Program-made: the position numbers and the translations under genes
Origin: Enoplolaimus lenunculus
Taxonomy: Eukaryota > Nematoda > Enoplea > Enoplida > Thoracostomopsidae
Assembly (NCBI GenBank): GCA_030248215.1
Contig: JASANG010000084.1
Location: 1-64,000 of the forward strand
Reading direction: 5' to 3'
Length of the DNA: 64,000 bases
In this document: positions 13,691 to 26,800 of the stretch, in pieces
How positions within the stretch are numbered: position 1 is the first letter of the stretch
Layout: each line of letters starts with the position of its first letter
The notes under the pieces: model-generated
Database searches by the model: none
What the model was told of the DNA's origin: nothing
What the model saw: the letters and a program-made list of their open reading frames with translations, nothing else

Positions 13691-14526
13691 TGGCTCAAAT
13701 GAAAACTGCGCTTTAAAAAGAGGCGGTTTGTGAATAATGCAGCGTTTGTGAATTTGATGTTGGGGATAGAAATCATTACCGAAAACAAAAATAATTTCCA
13801 GAGAAGAGCGATATTGCAGGTTTTTCATTTCGAGCGAAAACAGCGCTCTACTGGTCTACGATATATATGCAACATCTGAATTGTGATAAATTTTTCATGA
13901 ATATCAGGAAAAATAATGACGTGAATTCCTTTCATTTTACATTAACGGCATGACGGCGTTTGTTTCGAAATTTAACGAAATATTAGCATATAAACATCGT
14001 GCATAGGTTTATACTGAACCAATAGGTGTAAGTTCCATACCAAGCAAACGATTCAATATTTAGAATCCCACAAATCGTTTCAAGTACCATAACAAGAGCA
14101 TTAAGTTTAGTCCATAGACCTGCTGAACCATAATTCGTATTTAAGTAACACACATGCTTTGACGTCGGGCCGGCAGGCATGTACAAACTAGCTCTATATT
14201 CTGGTGGCGTCCATTGTCGCGTTTTAAAAATATGCTTACTAAATTCAAAAGCCCGAAATCTCTCATAACGTCTGAACTAGTAATTTAACATCGCTGACCT
14301 TGTTATTGTCCCCTGCACTGGCGTGATAGACATTGTTCTCACGCAAATTGGTGATTAGAAATAGCGTTGCCTCAAACAAGACCCCAAGGAATATGGTAAT
14401 TGTCTGTTTTCACGATCATTTTGGGAGTCTGTGTAGGTTTACTGCTGCGTTGTTTATGGTATCTGGTCGGTATAAACCTTTTTATCATTCTCAGGTTGAG
14501 CTATGAGAAACTTGGTGCAAACTGTA

Positions 14527-14976
14527 TACTGTAGTGACCCGAATAAGAGGGTGTCGGGTAATAAGAGAGAGGTCCCCATTTTGAGTCCAATCAATAGGAG
14601 TCCGTATCCCTAATCAAAGTCCGTAAGCGGATAGAGTCCCTAAACCGTAATTAGAGTCCATTAATGTCAATTATCCCTAATTGTAGCGCATAAATGACTC
14701 CAGGACCAAATAAAATTGAGTTCAAAACTTTAAAGCATACTTAAATTTTGAAAGTATATTCTAAGTATAACCTTGCATGATCGCTCGAGCGATTGACACA
14801 AGACAAATAAACGTTTAATTCAACGGATAGTTGCAGTACCAGATATATCAGTAATCAAGGGTGGCGGAGCGTGAGTTAAAAACAAATAACTGTTCTTAAA
14901 CGAATAACAGGGGCACCCTATGGAGAGACCAAATAAATATCAGTTCCCTCCTTCTTTTATCCGGGTCACTACAGTA
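14527..14976. mobile_element. MITE, TGACCCGAATAAGAG family, copy B
   Basis: 450 bases with both ends. Includes the CCTAATCAAAGTCCGTAAGC block, which is also in copies C and D. Confidence 0.92.
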
Positions 14977-16139
14977 CGCCTAACAATACACCATGTGCGA
15001 GCAATATTAATACCAAATCTCTACAAGAAATTAACAGCTGAATGATGATTGTAAACGCTTCCTACCACCAGAGAGGATAGTGTGTGAATTTTCCTTAAAA
15101 TTGTATTTCGTGTCAAATATACGGTATTAATATCAGAAATGGCTAAACGGAGCGCTTGGTTGGTGCCGGTTCTCATCGTCCCACCTCTGTGTACTTGCAG
15201 GCCTGACGATTTTACGACTACAGTTTTGAGTTTATGCTCGAAAAAGTGCAAACAAAATTTGGAGCAGTTTTAAACGGTTTGCAATATTGTAAAATATAAA
15301 TTGAAGCATAAATGCAATATGTCTTTGTCTTCTAAACCACCACGCAAGAGCGCAAGACAGTAATTTTGCAGAAAATTTGATTTAAATGACAACAATGAAT
15401 GACAACTGTATTGACTTTGCTCGTTGCAGTATTTAGCATTTTTCAAATGGTTCTTCATCAATCAAATGAATTATAATATGGTCCGACGTTAATTAGGCCA
15501 GTCAAAAATATTCGGCTTTGTGTAATGCAAGTGGCTGTGTCATTCTCAAACCATACAAGTATTGGTATTTTGTGAGCCAATGGGTAAATTAAACAGTATT
15601 TAGGCACGTCTCGTATAGGATTTCAAATCAGGCTACCATAGCTGTAACAAACAATTAGTATATTTAACCTGCGTCGCAACAGTGGCATATTAATAATTGG
15701 TGTCATATCAGTATTGGGGTGAGCAGAAACATTTATACGGCCGCGTCACTAAATCGGAGCGATAAGAATAACAGCGGGATAGAACTGAAACTAAGTGGTT
15801 ATTAGGGGCTTTAAAACGACCAAATCATCAACTTCTCACATGTAGCTGCATACACAAAACTGCAGAAATTGTGATTAAAATTGATTTTTCGATCCATTTC
15901 GCATCCCCTCGTTCAGAAATTTGCAACTCTACCTGTGTTTTGAACAGAAAAATCGCACAGTTTTATAAAAGGTATTGAAATACAGTGATATGTAAGTTAG
16001 CTGTGGCTGTCACGGCCGCAGGTGAACAGAGGGGAGCGACAGGTAGCGCAACCCCAACTACGAAAGCCGTTGTTCGCTTCCCCCTATCTGACAGATTTTG
16101 TACAATCAGAAAAGAATTTGATTTGTGTGCCATAATCCT
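14977..16139. other. Non-coding stretch
   Basis: No repeat family or gene recognised between the MITE copy and the 70-base tandem array. Confidence 0.55.
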
Positions 16140-16665
16140 TTTTCTCCGCCGAAAATTTGCGTCCCGTGTTCTCATTTGCCCAAATCAAACATGTCCCGTT
16201 TTAGAGTTTTTCAACCAAAATTTGGAGCTGTCCCGTTTTCCATTTGCCCGAAACAAACCTGTCTCGTTTTTCCGTTTTCCCAGCGAACAATTGCAGCTGA
16301 CCCGTTTTTCCAATTTACCCGAAACAGGCCTGTTCCGTTTTCCCGTTTTCCCCGCTAAAAATTGCAGCTGTCCCGTTTTTCTATTTACCCGAAACCGGCC
16401 TGTCCCGATTCCCGGTTTCCCGGCGAAAAATTGATCTGATCCGTTTTTCGATTTGCCCGAAAGAAGCCTGTTCCGTTTTTCAGTTTTTCCAGCAAAAATT
16501 TACAGCTGTCTCGTTTTCCCATTCGCCGGAAACAAATCTGTCCGTTTTCCCGTCTTCCCAATAAAACATTGTAGCTGTCCCGTCTTCCCATTTACGCGAA
16601 ACAGGCCTGTCCCGTTTTCCCAGAGAAAATTTGCAGATGTTCCGTTTTTCCATTTGCCCGACCGC
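16140..16665. repeat. 70-base tandem repeat, about seven copies
   Basis: Units of the type TTTGCCCGAAACAAACCTGT...CCCGTTTTCC recur at about 16180, 16250, 16320, 16390, 16459, 16528 and 16597. Divergence between units is high. Overlapping frames on both strands are repeat artefacts. Confidence 0.9.
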
Positions 16666-16969
16666 TGGTATCATATGATATACCACGAGATTGAGTTGGA
16701 CTATGATGTTCCCTGGGACAGAAAAAGACCGTCACATGGAATTATAAAATTTTCATGAGTGTCATATGATATTTCACAAAATCAAGCCATTTAAAAAAAC
16801 GATGGTTTAAGTAACAGAAAGCCAAGCCACTGAACCACAGAGCGCACTCGCTAGCATATTACTCTTTACTATTCACGTACTTATAACGCGAAGAAATATT
16901 TCTTTTGAAGAGTATGTTACACATGGCCAATGGCTGAACTATGGGAGGCATTCCAGTGTTGGCCCTTTA

Positions 16970-17416
16970 GACAAGTTTGTATAACCTGCTTGCAAGTAAG
17001 TCTTCAACTTAAATTATATATTATTTTTCTTCAGATTGGAGATTTTGGTTTTTTAACACGATTTATTCATACTAGTCTGCTTATATGGCGCGAGGTGGCA
17101 AGCTTCCTATTAAATGGATGGCTCTTGAAGCTATTGAACGCTACGAGTTCACAACCAAAGGAGACGTGTAAGTTCTATCAACATGAGATCATCATCATCA
17201 TTGCTTGAAGCATCACAATCTAGAATTGATCAAAAGACAAGATATCATGTCGATGTCAATTAAAATTTTAGTTACGCATAACATAATTCTACCATTAACG
17301 CTATTTCACTTACTGAGGAGCAGAATAAACTTTGAGAAAAGGTAATTTTAGGCCCTTCTTACCTTTATGTGTGGCCAATTTTCGTGTGGGTTTGCCGTAA
17401 AGTAGGCCTCAGCATT
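16970..17416 (+). pseudogene. Inverted duplicate of the RTK activation-loop exon with its flanking introns
   Basis: Plus-strand copy of the minus-strand region at about 21.52-21.95 kb. It keeps the intron 3' end (polypyrimidine, cttcag), the exon ([21 protein letters not shown] equivalents), the donor gtaagt and about 250 bases of the following intron, including a shortened ATC microsatellite. Against the original the exon has a 3-base insertion after GATTTTGGT and a 1-base deletion in the HTES codons, so it cannot be read through. No other kinase exon was found nearby. Because intron sequence is kept, this is a DNA-level duplication and not a retrocopy. Confidence 0.9.
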
Positions 17417-19836
17417 CGCGAGCAAACGAGCGAGAAACCAAACGAAGTTTTTAGGACTAAATTTTTAAATACAAAATCTCCGTTCCCCCATTGTATCCGC
17501 CAGTAATAGGGATAAAGCTACGGTGGCTCCTCAGAGGCGGACGGAGTGGGAGTAGAGTTATGTCTCCTCTCGCTCCAGCAGTCCTTCGGTGCTAAAAAGT
17601 ATGCTATGCAAATGGTTTCCTAATGAAACCGGAATTCCAGTTACATTCCTGCTACTATTACTTCTTTCACCTTTAAGTGATTGCAATATCTTTTTGAGAT
17701 TTTTCAGTTTCTCTTTGATGCAACATTTATTGCAGATATATGCCGCGTTTAGTTCGGAGTCTAACTTCTGATCAATATCATTTTTTATATCAATAAAACT
17801 GAAAATCTAAGATGATTTTATCCGATTACATTATTAACTTTATTATTGTCAAAAAATACTTATATATACTCTGTGAAATTTTCACTATTTTTCTAAAGGC
17901 AATGGAACCGAAATCATCTAAAGCGCTTTATCTCACCGCGAGCTGTATAGAATACAACTGCAACCAAAGTAGTTACAACAAGTGATTCAGTCTTAACATT
18001 GACCGCGATGGTAACTGTAGGTAACATTTCAGATTTCAGCTAAACAGTTTTTGAATCGAAATCTAAATATGACTAATAATAATCATCTCACAATGTTTTC
18101 AACTTTTTCTGTAATAAGCAATTACTGGGCGGTCGGATTGCCGGCCAATGGTTTGGGTTGCACGAGTGAGATCGCTGCTGAGTTCAAATGTGGGCTCATT
18201 CTTATGTAAAACCATTTAGTTATACGCTTCAATTTTAGTTTTTTAATGAAATCTTTAATCATTCATCGTACAAAATAACATAACCATTATAAATATTGAC
18301 CTAAACTTGATAAATTAGTTTTAGATTTTGCAATTTTTGCATAACATGCAAACAGACCGCTTGTGCTCTTCTGATACTTTAGTTGAATTTAACTGCGTTT
18401 CGGTCTTCCGTTAAAAAACAACGCAGCTGCGACAAGTATTGGTCTGATAATTTTTAATGATGTGAAAAATAATTCACTCATTTTTCTCACTGCGGAGTTA
18501 CCCGACATTTCAAACAGACACGGTGGATTGCATAGTCTATTACCGTAAAAGAAAATTACATTGCGTCAAAACGCCATCTAAAGCTATTCTGATGCTGTTA
18601 CCGTTTATCCAAACCTTATTCTATTCTTCGTTAATTCTAATTACATTGATTTTTAACTTTACAACGGTATTGCGCTTGCAGTGTTTTTAAGTTTTTGGCT
18701 CACCTGAGCATAAAAGCCTTATCGTATTTTATTAATCAAGTCATAGATGTGGGTGGACTTTTAGTGGACGGAACGTATCCGAGTACCCTTTTTTCACATC
18801 CTCTATTGCACAACCGGGGCTGCAATTTTCAATAGAAAGACTGCAAAACACTTAAATCCAAGAAGAAACTGACAGTTTGGCAGCAGAAGGCGATTGCAGC
18901 TATTTTTAGCTTTAGGCTGAAGCGTAGTTTGTGCGACATGTAGAAATCTATGCAGCGTATTGAGCTGTATAGCGGATTATTCGTGCAGAAATCAGTCCAT
19001 ATAAATCATTTGGTTCCTGATATTTACCTGTATACAAAAATATCCTAGCGTGGAACCCCCCACCAAACAATCAGTTGATCCTTCGCTTGTGATACATTTT
19101 TGACCGCGAGTATACTCGTGTTTAGAATGTTTATCCGGCACATACAGTCCACTTGAATGGAACGTTTGGTTAAACGTCCCACTAAAGTTAAGTACAAGAA
19201 GCAAATCATTGCAGCAATGTTTCCATAATATCACATGTACCATTCGCTCGACGTATTTGAGATCAATATCACAATATAATTGAAGCATTTTGAGTTACAG
19301 ATAAACATAAGTGATGTTTGATAAACTAAAACTTGAACTTTATATAACTGTCAGGGTACGGCATACAAAGAATAAAATGTTTCAGGTTCCTTCTCAGGAT
19401 TGTGGAAACAAAGATACGTTCTACAAACATTTCGAATGAGAATTGCTTGTTTATGCTGTCGACTGAAAAAGTCGTAAATAATCCATTGAAAAAATAACAG
19501 AGACGGTGTTGACTCGTCATCCGTTCCTGGCGATGCCTTTGTGTAGCTTAAATTTGACTCCAAACCTGAGCAAAATTAAGCGTTTGCCTTGACAGTGAAG
19601 TGAGTGACACAGGTCCTTCAGTTCTCGCACAACAAAGTTTTTTCTCACGCATGAAATGTCTCAACTAACTATACTCAAGTATTTGATGTTGTCCGAAGTT
19701 TGCACACGCTGCAGACCAATAGACATTTCAACTTGCATGAGGACGCAAGAAGTACCCATTTTCAAGTCATTGTTTAGTTGCCGTGTCTGTACGATCATTT
19801 TTTGGACATCTTTACCAGTAGGTATGTCCAAAATTG

Positions 19837-19837
<1 letters not shown>
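17417..19837. other. Non-coding stretch downstream of the RTK gene
   Basis: Lies between the inverted exon copy and the microsatellite. I searched it for further kinase-exon copies by eye and saw none. Confidence 0.55.
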
Positions 19838-20102
<265 letters not shown>

Positions 20103-20205
20103 GCATTTCCACATCGACTTAAAAACGATATTCACACAAGCGTCTGAGACTACACTGCAGGAACCATGCATTTTGGTACAAACGTACAATCACAAACTAC
20201 GATTT

Positions 20206-20866
20206 TTAAGCTGTCGATAAGGTAGTCTCGGCAGTGCCAGAATTGGTATTATCTTTTCGTTTGGAATACAACATTGCTGAAGGAGTCAGGACCATTCCGG
20301 CATCAAAATCACTCATATCACTGGTGAAGCTGTACTCAGATGCCTGTGGACACTTGATCGACTTAGAATCAACGGTAACAATTTGTGACTGAGGCGGCTT
20401 ATGGCTTACTTTCGATGATTTTTTGTTCGAACGTATTTTACCAACTGGTGCATCCAGGACGTCCATCGGATAACCAGAATCTTCGGCGCTCGATAAAGCG
20501 TCACTACCTCCTGTGTCTGTTGTAGTTTCTGTTGTATTTTTTCCAATTTGCATCGCGTGTATTATGGCATACACAGTACTACTAACATTTGCTACTTTCT
20601 CTGCTTCCGGATTCTCGCGTTCGCCGACAGATTGGTCACTGTTGCCTGACTGCGAGTCGCCATCGCCTTCGTCGACATCTTCCTCGTCATCAGGATGAGC
20701 AACGTGATAGTACGATTTCAACGGGTCAATGTAAACACCTGCGTCAGAGTCAGACTGCGACCCGTCGGAAGTCAAATGAATCATATTAAACAGCGTTTGC
20801 TTGATTTGTGAAAAATTCGGCCGTTCTTCAGGAACCATAAGCCATGTGTCGGTCATTAATTTGTAC
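20206..20866 (-). CDS. RTK last exon: kinase end, cytoplasmic tail, stop
   Basis: Acceptor tttcag; starts [18 protein letters not shown], the closing kinase helix with its conserved arginine, and ends at TAA (20206-20208). The tail of about 180 residues is acidic ([14 protein letters not shown]) and serine/threonine rich. It has several candidate phosphotyrosines in contexts such as GVYIDP, TVYAII and SGYPMD. TVYAII resembles an immunoreceptor-type YxxI site. No domain is seen in the tail. Confidence 0.92.
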
Positions 20867-23800
20867 CTGAAACCAATCGCAACAATGTATTATATAATCA
20901 TTTGAAAAGTTTTCACGCAACAAATCTGAGCTTTGCGATGCCAAACACTCACAATAGTGGTGAAAGTTTAATGCAATTCATATGTGTCAATTATTAAATC
21001 AAATTCTGTTTGTACTAAAAGTGTTTCAAAAGTAGCTTGAAGTTTGGCTAACCTACAATATCCTGCGGACATAAAAATCACACGATATCTGAAATGACTA
21101 AAGTCAAATAGCTTTTGACAAGCAAACAAACAACTCGTACCCGCAATAATCTATATATTTTATTAATTCAAAACCATTGAATAAAAAAACCGCAAGCTAA
21201 AACATACAGGGCCTCCGGACATTTCTCAGGCTGTTCCATGCGATTTCCATCCAACAAATACGTCAACATCGCACTTCGAAAATCTCCGTCTAGAGGCATT
21301 ATATCGGGATATGGCGCGCCTCCGAGTGTAATAATTTCAAACAAAAGAATGCCAAACGACCAACTAAAACGTTAATAACATTTCAGTATAGGAAAATATA
21401 AGTAGGTAGGCCAATGTTACTTTTAGAGGTGTAACATAATCCAGCACACTCCTAAGCCTAAGCCTGAGTGTAAAGATAAGCCTGAAGCTAAGTTTAAGAT
21501 TAAATCAAAAAATAAATATAAGGCCGAGGCCAACCATACGGCCCATCCACACGATAATTGGCCACACATAAAAGTAAGAAGGTCCTGAAATTACCTATAC
21601 CCAAAGTTTATTCTGCTCCTCAATAAGTGAAGTAGCGTTAATGATAAAATTATGTTATGCGTAACTAAAATTTTAATTGACATCGACATGATTTCTTATC
21701 TTGGGATCAAGTCTAGGTTGTTATGATTCAGGCAATGATGATGATGATGATGATCTCAGGTTGATAGAACTTACACGTCTCCTTTGGTTGTGAACTCGTA
21801 GCGTTCAATAGCTTCAAGAGCCATCCATTTAATGGGAAGCTTGCCACCTCGCGCCATATAAGCAGACTCGGTATGAATAAATCGTGTTAAACCAAAATCA
21901 CCAATCTGAAGGAAAAATATAATTTAAGTTGAAGACGTACCTGTAAGCAGGTTCGAACGTTAATCTCTTAAATATATTCTTCTTCCAGCTGCTTTTAGTT
22001 AAAAGCAGGGTGCAATCGAAGGACAGCTTCGGGATCCGATAGATTTTCCGCCGGAAATTCCAGTCGGCAATTTTGATACTAATAAAAGTATTCATATTTA
22101 TATAAATGCTAAGCCGTTCAGCGCGTGTAATCGTAATTATGGGACAATTTTAGCGCAGTGTTTCCAAAATTTCTCAAAAAGAAGCTGAAAAATTTGAAAG
22201 CATATTTTACAGATTTTTTTGTTAAAATTAGTAAATTCAACATCATTTTAATCTCTTAGATTATTTTCCTTCGATCGCAACAACATTTGACGATCTTCAG
22301 CTTAGTCATTTTTCACGTTCATTTGAACACTGCCCAGTAGGGCTACTTAAAAGGAGATGTTTCACACTTATTACCAGATCTCGCCGATTGCGTTTAAAAA
22401 GCGCATGTGATGTTTTTTGCCAGAATTATTTATAACTTTTCTTTATGCTTGTACTTTTCGTCAGCAAACCTCCTATACACTTCTTCCATATTTACGCTTT
22501 GGTTTGGTTTAGGATTAGGAAGTAAAAGACACATCTATGCCAGTCAAGCCTTTTGCTAAACCTAAACCTTAACCTACATATAATGCAAGTATAAATGTAT
22601 CAAAACTGCTTAAAAAACTCTTGCTTTGTTGCCCGTACGGTCTGAAATCATAAAAATTTGAAAACATTACTTTTAAATGCCCCTGCTCGTCGACCAAAAT
22701 GTTACGTGCTGCAATATCGCGATGCACAAAGCCCTTTTGACTCAAATAATCAAGACCGTCTGAAACTTGGTAGCCCATGATTAGAACATCGCGTAGGCGT
22801 ACAATTTTCTCTGGATCAAGCTGTTGTTGTGCTTCTGGATCTGATAAATCAACACCTTGTTCGAATGCCTTAAAAAAGCGAACAATTTCGTCAACGTTAA
22901 CAGTGTTTGCGTCACTGTGGATAAAAACGTCTAGATTTGGCCAACACGTCTATAAACACTATCTTTTTCATTACATACATTTTCACTAGGATATAGAAGA
23001 AGTATGATAAATAGTTCACTAAAACGCACCAACAATCGAGACAGAGGTGTCTAATATAAAGTAGATCATATTTAGAATTCAAAGGAAGAATTTATGTCTT
23101 TTATTGTTTCACATTTCCCAAAAACCTGGTATATAAAAGATATAACATTATTGTGCTTGGGTTGGCAACCTTTTTTAAGATGTTCATACCGCGACCGCGT
23201 GAATCAATTGCGTTCGCACTTTTTATAATGAGCGAATAATTAAAGGTTCTAATAGTAGGATAAAGCGTTTAATTTATTGATCATTCACGGATGGATGTCA
23301 TAAATTTCGGAGAAGCGTGTGAAGTATTTTTTGCGAAAGCCAAAGCTTAACAACTTTTTCAGATATATCGATGTCGAATATTGCAGAAACAAAAGAAACC
23401 ACATCAAGACCTTACCTGCGTTAAATACTTTCGTCTTTCGCGCAAGTAGTGTAACAAATCGCCGTTCGCACAGTACTCAACTATCAAAGATAATGGTTCG
23501 CTAGTTGTAATACAAAACAAAATATTGACCAAACGAGGATAATAATATAGTTTTTTCATCAGCGCAATTTCTTGTTTAAAGTCACATTTTGTCGTTTCGT
23601 CAGCAAATTCTGAAACCAAAAAAATAATCACAATTAAATGTGAGTCCAGCTATAGATCACCAGTCCAAGCGTAAAGTGCCATACTGAATTGAGCACTTAA
23701 GCAAAATCTTTTAGCTTATTTGAAATTCAAATGGTGTCCCTAAGACCTAAAAAGATCGGGCTGCTCATGGAAACAGAGGGGTGACAGGGTCGCTCAATCC

Positions 23801-26800
23801 AATGGAAATTACGTTTCTATGAAATTTTCAACAACGCTTGTAAGTCATGTACTGTCTGCATGCCCCTCAGGAAAATGTTTTTAATCCGCGTGGCATTTTC
23901 AGCTGGCTATGACGGTCCTGAACAGAAAGGTCAGAGATTTTTATATATTGAACACAAATTTAACGTACCGTAACACTGTTTGACAGCCACAAACATGTTA
24001 TCAGAATACGCTTCAACATCGGTTATTTTTGACACCCCAGGTGACGGTAATGATCCTTGAATTTTACCTACAACGCACAAAAGAAAACACCACATATATC
24101 TACATCATGAGACATACTCAATCTGCTTTCGACAATGCAATACGCTGTTGTGCATATGTCATAAGCCCATTTGCTATTCAGGCCAATTATTAATTGGCCT
24201 TATTCAGTCCAATCTAATATTTAGCAGTTTGGCCTGGGTAAACTGCAATTGAACTTATACACCAATGAGATATGATTATTTGGACAGACACAATACTGTA
24301 AACCAATCAGCGTTGGTCGTACATCATTGTTGTCTCGCGACCTGTCACAATCGCTATTTGGCCGGCCAAACTGCTATTTGCTTCGAATAGCAGACTGACC
24401 AATGTCAATTGGTAATTGGTCGGAATATCAGATTGGCCTACGACACAATACACATACATGCTTGCCTAGGTCGGCTGTAAATAGGCCTATTTTACAAAAC
24501 AGGAATTTCGGCAAGTTTATATCTTTTGTATACATCGATGTACCACACCGCTACGCGGCAGAAACCTAACGCGAAAACCAGTCAATATCTTTAGATAGAT
24601 CTGTATTAACGTTAGTCTTGCTCAAAGAATTGACATAAAATCTGTAGGATAGAAACGGTTAAATATGTGAAGTTGAAGTACAATTAACATATGCCAAATA
24701 CGAGTATTCTCAAACGTGTATCCACAATTACCAGTTAGTCAAAAATGTTGTGACTTTAAATGTTAACTTAATGACTTTTGATAAAAATGCTGCTAGTTTT
24801 TACCTTTGTATACTTGCCCAAATGCGCCTTTGCCAAGCGTTTCATCTTTGTAAATGATAAGTTTCCTACGATCCATTTCGAATCGATCTTGAATTGCTGG
24901 CCTGAAACAGAACAGAAGTGACAGTTTTTATCATTCAAACCATGACTGCAATAGAAGCAACTTTAAGTTCAGAACAGCCACCTTAATTGATAATAGTACA
25001 TATTAGTGTTGAACCTATATATCGGTATCGGTATCAGATCATCGGTATTGGTATTTTTTGACCGCATACCGATACTGATTCCGATACTTTTGATTTTAAC
25101 ATATTTTTAGACGAATTGAGTTCAATATATTGCGGAACGTATATGAAGTGGACGAAGACCTGGTTCACTTGTTCACGGCTTTTTGCGTTTGTGCTGCGTT
25201 CTCAGGTTGTCAAGCACGAAGGTTTTACCGAAAATTGGATTGGATTAATAGCTTCAGAAAACTCAGATTTGCTAAAATGGTGACATATAGGCAATATCTT
25301 TGAAAATTAAAAAACCAAACTTACAGTTGATGGAAAGCTGAAATGCTGCCGCTTAAATTGCTGACTGCAAGGAAATTTCAAAGCACGAGCGTAATATTTT
25401 TGCATTATTAGTTGCGGGTAAGTTTTGTTTCAAATTTCCAGCTTCTGCGGTATGATGTACAACTCAAGTATCGGTATCGGTATCCAAATATCGGTATGAA
25501 TATCGGTATATTGGTAATTTTCAACATGATTCAACACTAAATGCATATGCTCATATCAGGGTTGTTTTTTTCCGGAAAAAATTATGACCGGAAATAATGA
25601 ATTTTTTCCACTTTTTTCCGGAAATAAATGGAAAAAATGGAAAAAATTCATTCTGTGTCTGAGTGATCGGTTGTCCCACCCTTATCCGGCGTTTGCCCAA
25701 AAATGTGTGCATTTTGAAACTGTTTGCTTGTTTGAGCTTCTGATGACATCCCTGATCATTCCATGCTTAAATCTGAAATTTTAAAAAATTCGATTTTCAA
25801 GGCCAATAGTTCAGCCCCCTGGGACCCAAAAATTCTTTTCGATAAGTTGGACAAATTATATATGACTGCTCGTTAGCCAGACGTCTGATTGGGAAACATT
25901 TAGCAATATTTGTCTCAGCTCCGCGAACTGTGTCAAATGGTATATAATTTGTATAATTTTTCGACAAAAAACTTTAAATCCAATGGAGGAATTAGGACCT
26001 TAAATTTTAATTTTTAAAAATTTAAGCTTTGGAATCGAATAATCGGAGGAGGTCATCAGAATATTAGAAACTCATAAGTGGAGCGACCTAAACCAGTCAC
26101 GCTTGTTTTTTGTAAGTATATATTAAATCCCAAGACACTTGGGCTTTTCCTAATCAAAGCCTCTCTATTACTGCAACCTCTCGAGCAAAGCGAGGTTGAA
26201 GCTAGACGTATTATGGTGTTAAATTATACAGTAAAAGCAAGCTTTTATTTTTGAGCGCCCTAACTTTGACCCCACTGTCGACGAAACTTGGTAAGTGAAC
26301 CGAACAAGATGCATATGTAGTTTTACATTCAATCTCGCGGCAAAGCTTCAATTCTGAAATGCATTTATATATTGATATGCTGCAATTTTTGCTGTTTTCG
26401 TGCATACAATGTGTCCTGGTGGACATATATACACGGTCACTTAATGCGTTGCATGTAAATTGGTTGAATGCCATCTAAAAACCATATTTTATATCATACT
26501 GCGTTGCAAATTATTGTTAAGAATCGTTTAATATTTTCCATTTTCCATTTTTTTCCACCCCATCGGAAAAAATGGAAAAAATGGACAAAACTATTTTTTC
26601 CGGTAATTTTTTTCCGCCAACAATCCTGGCTCATATTATCCAATGTTTGCAACACTTATCACAACTTGGCGACTGACTTTCTTGCAAGTGAAGTGCGAGC
26701 TCTCCTTAATCAATCGAATTGTTTCATCTGATTTAATAGATGCAGCTGCACTGGTGAAAGTGTTACGGCTGTTGCAGTTTGGCAGCTTGAAAAATATAAT

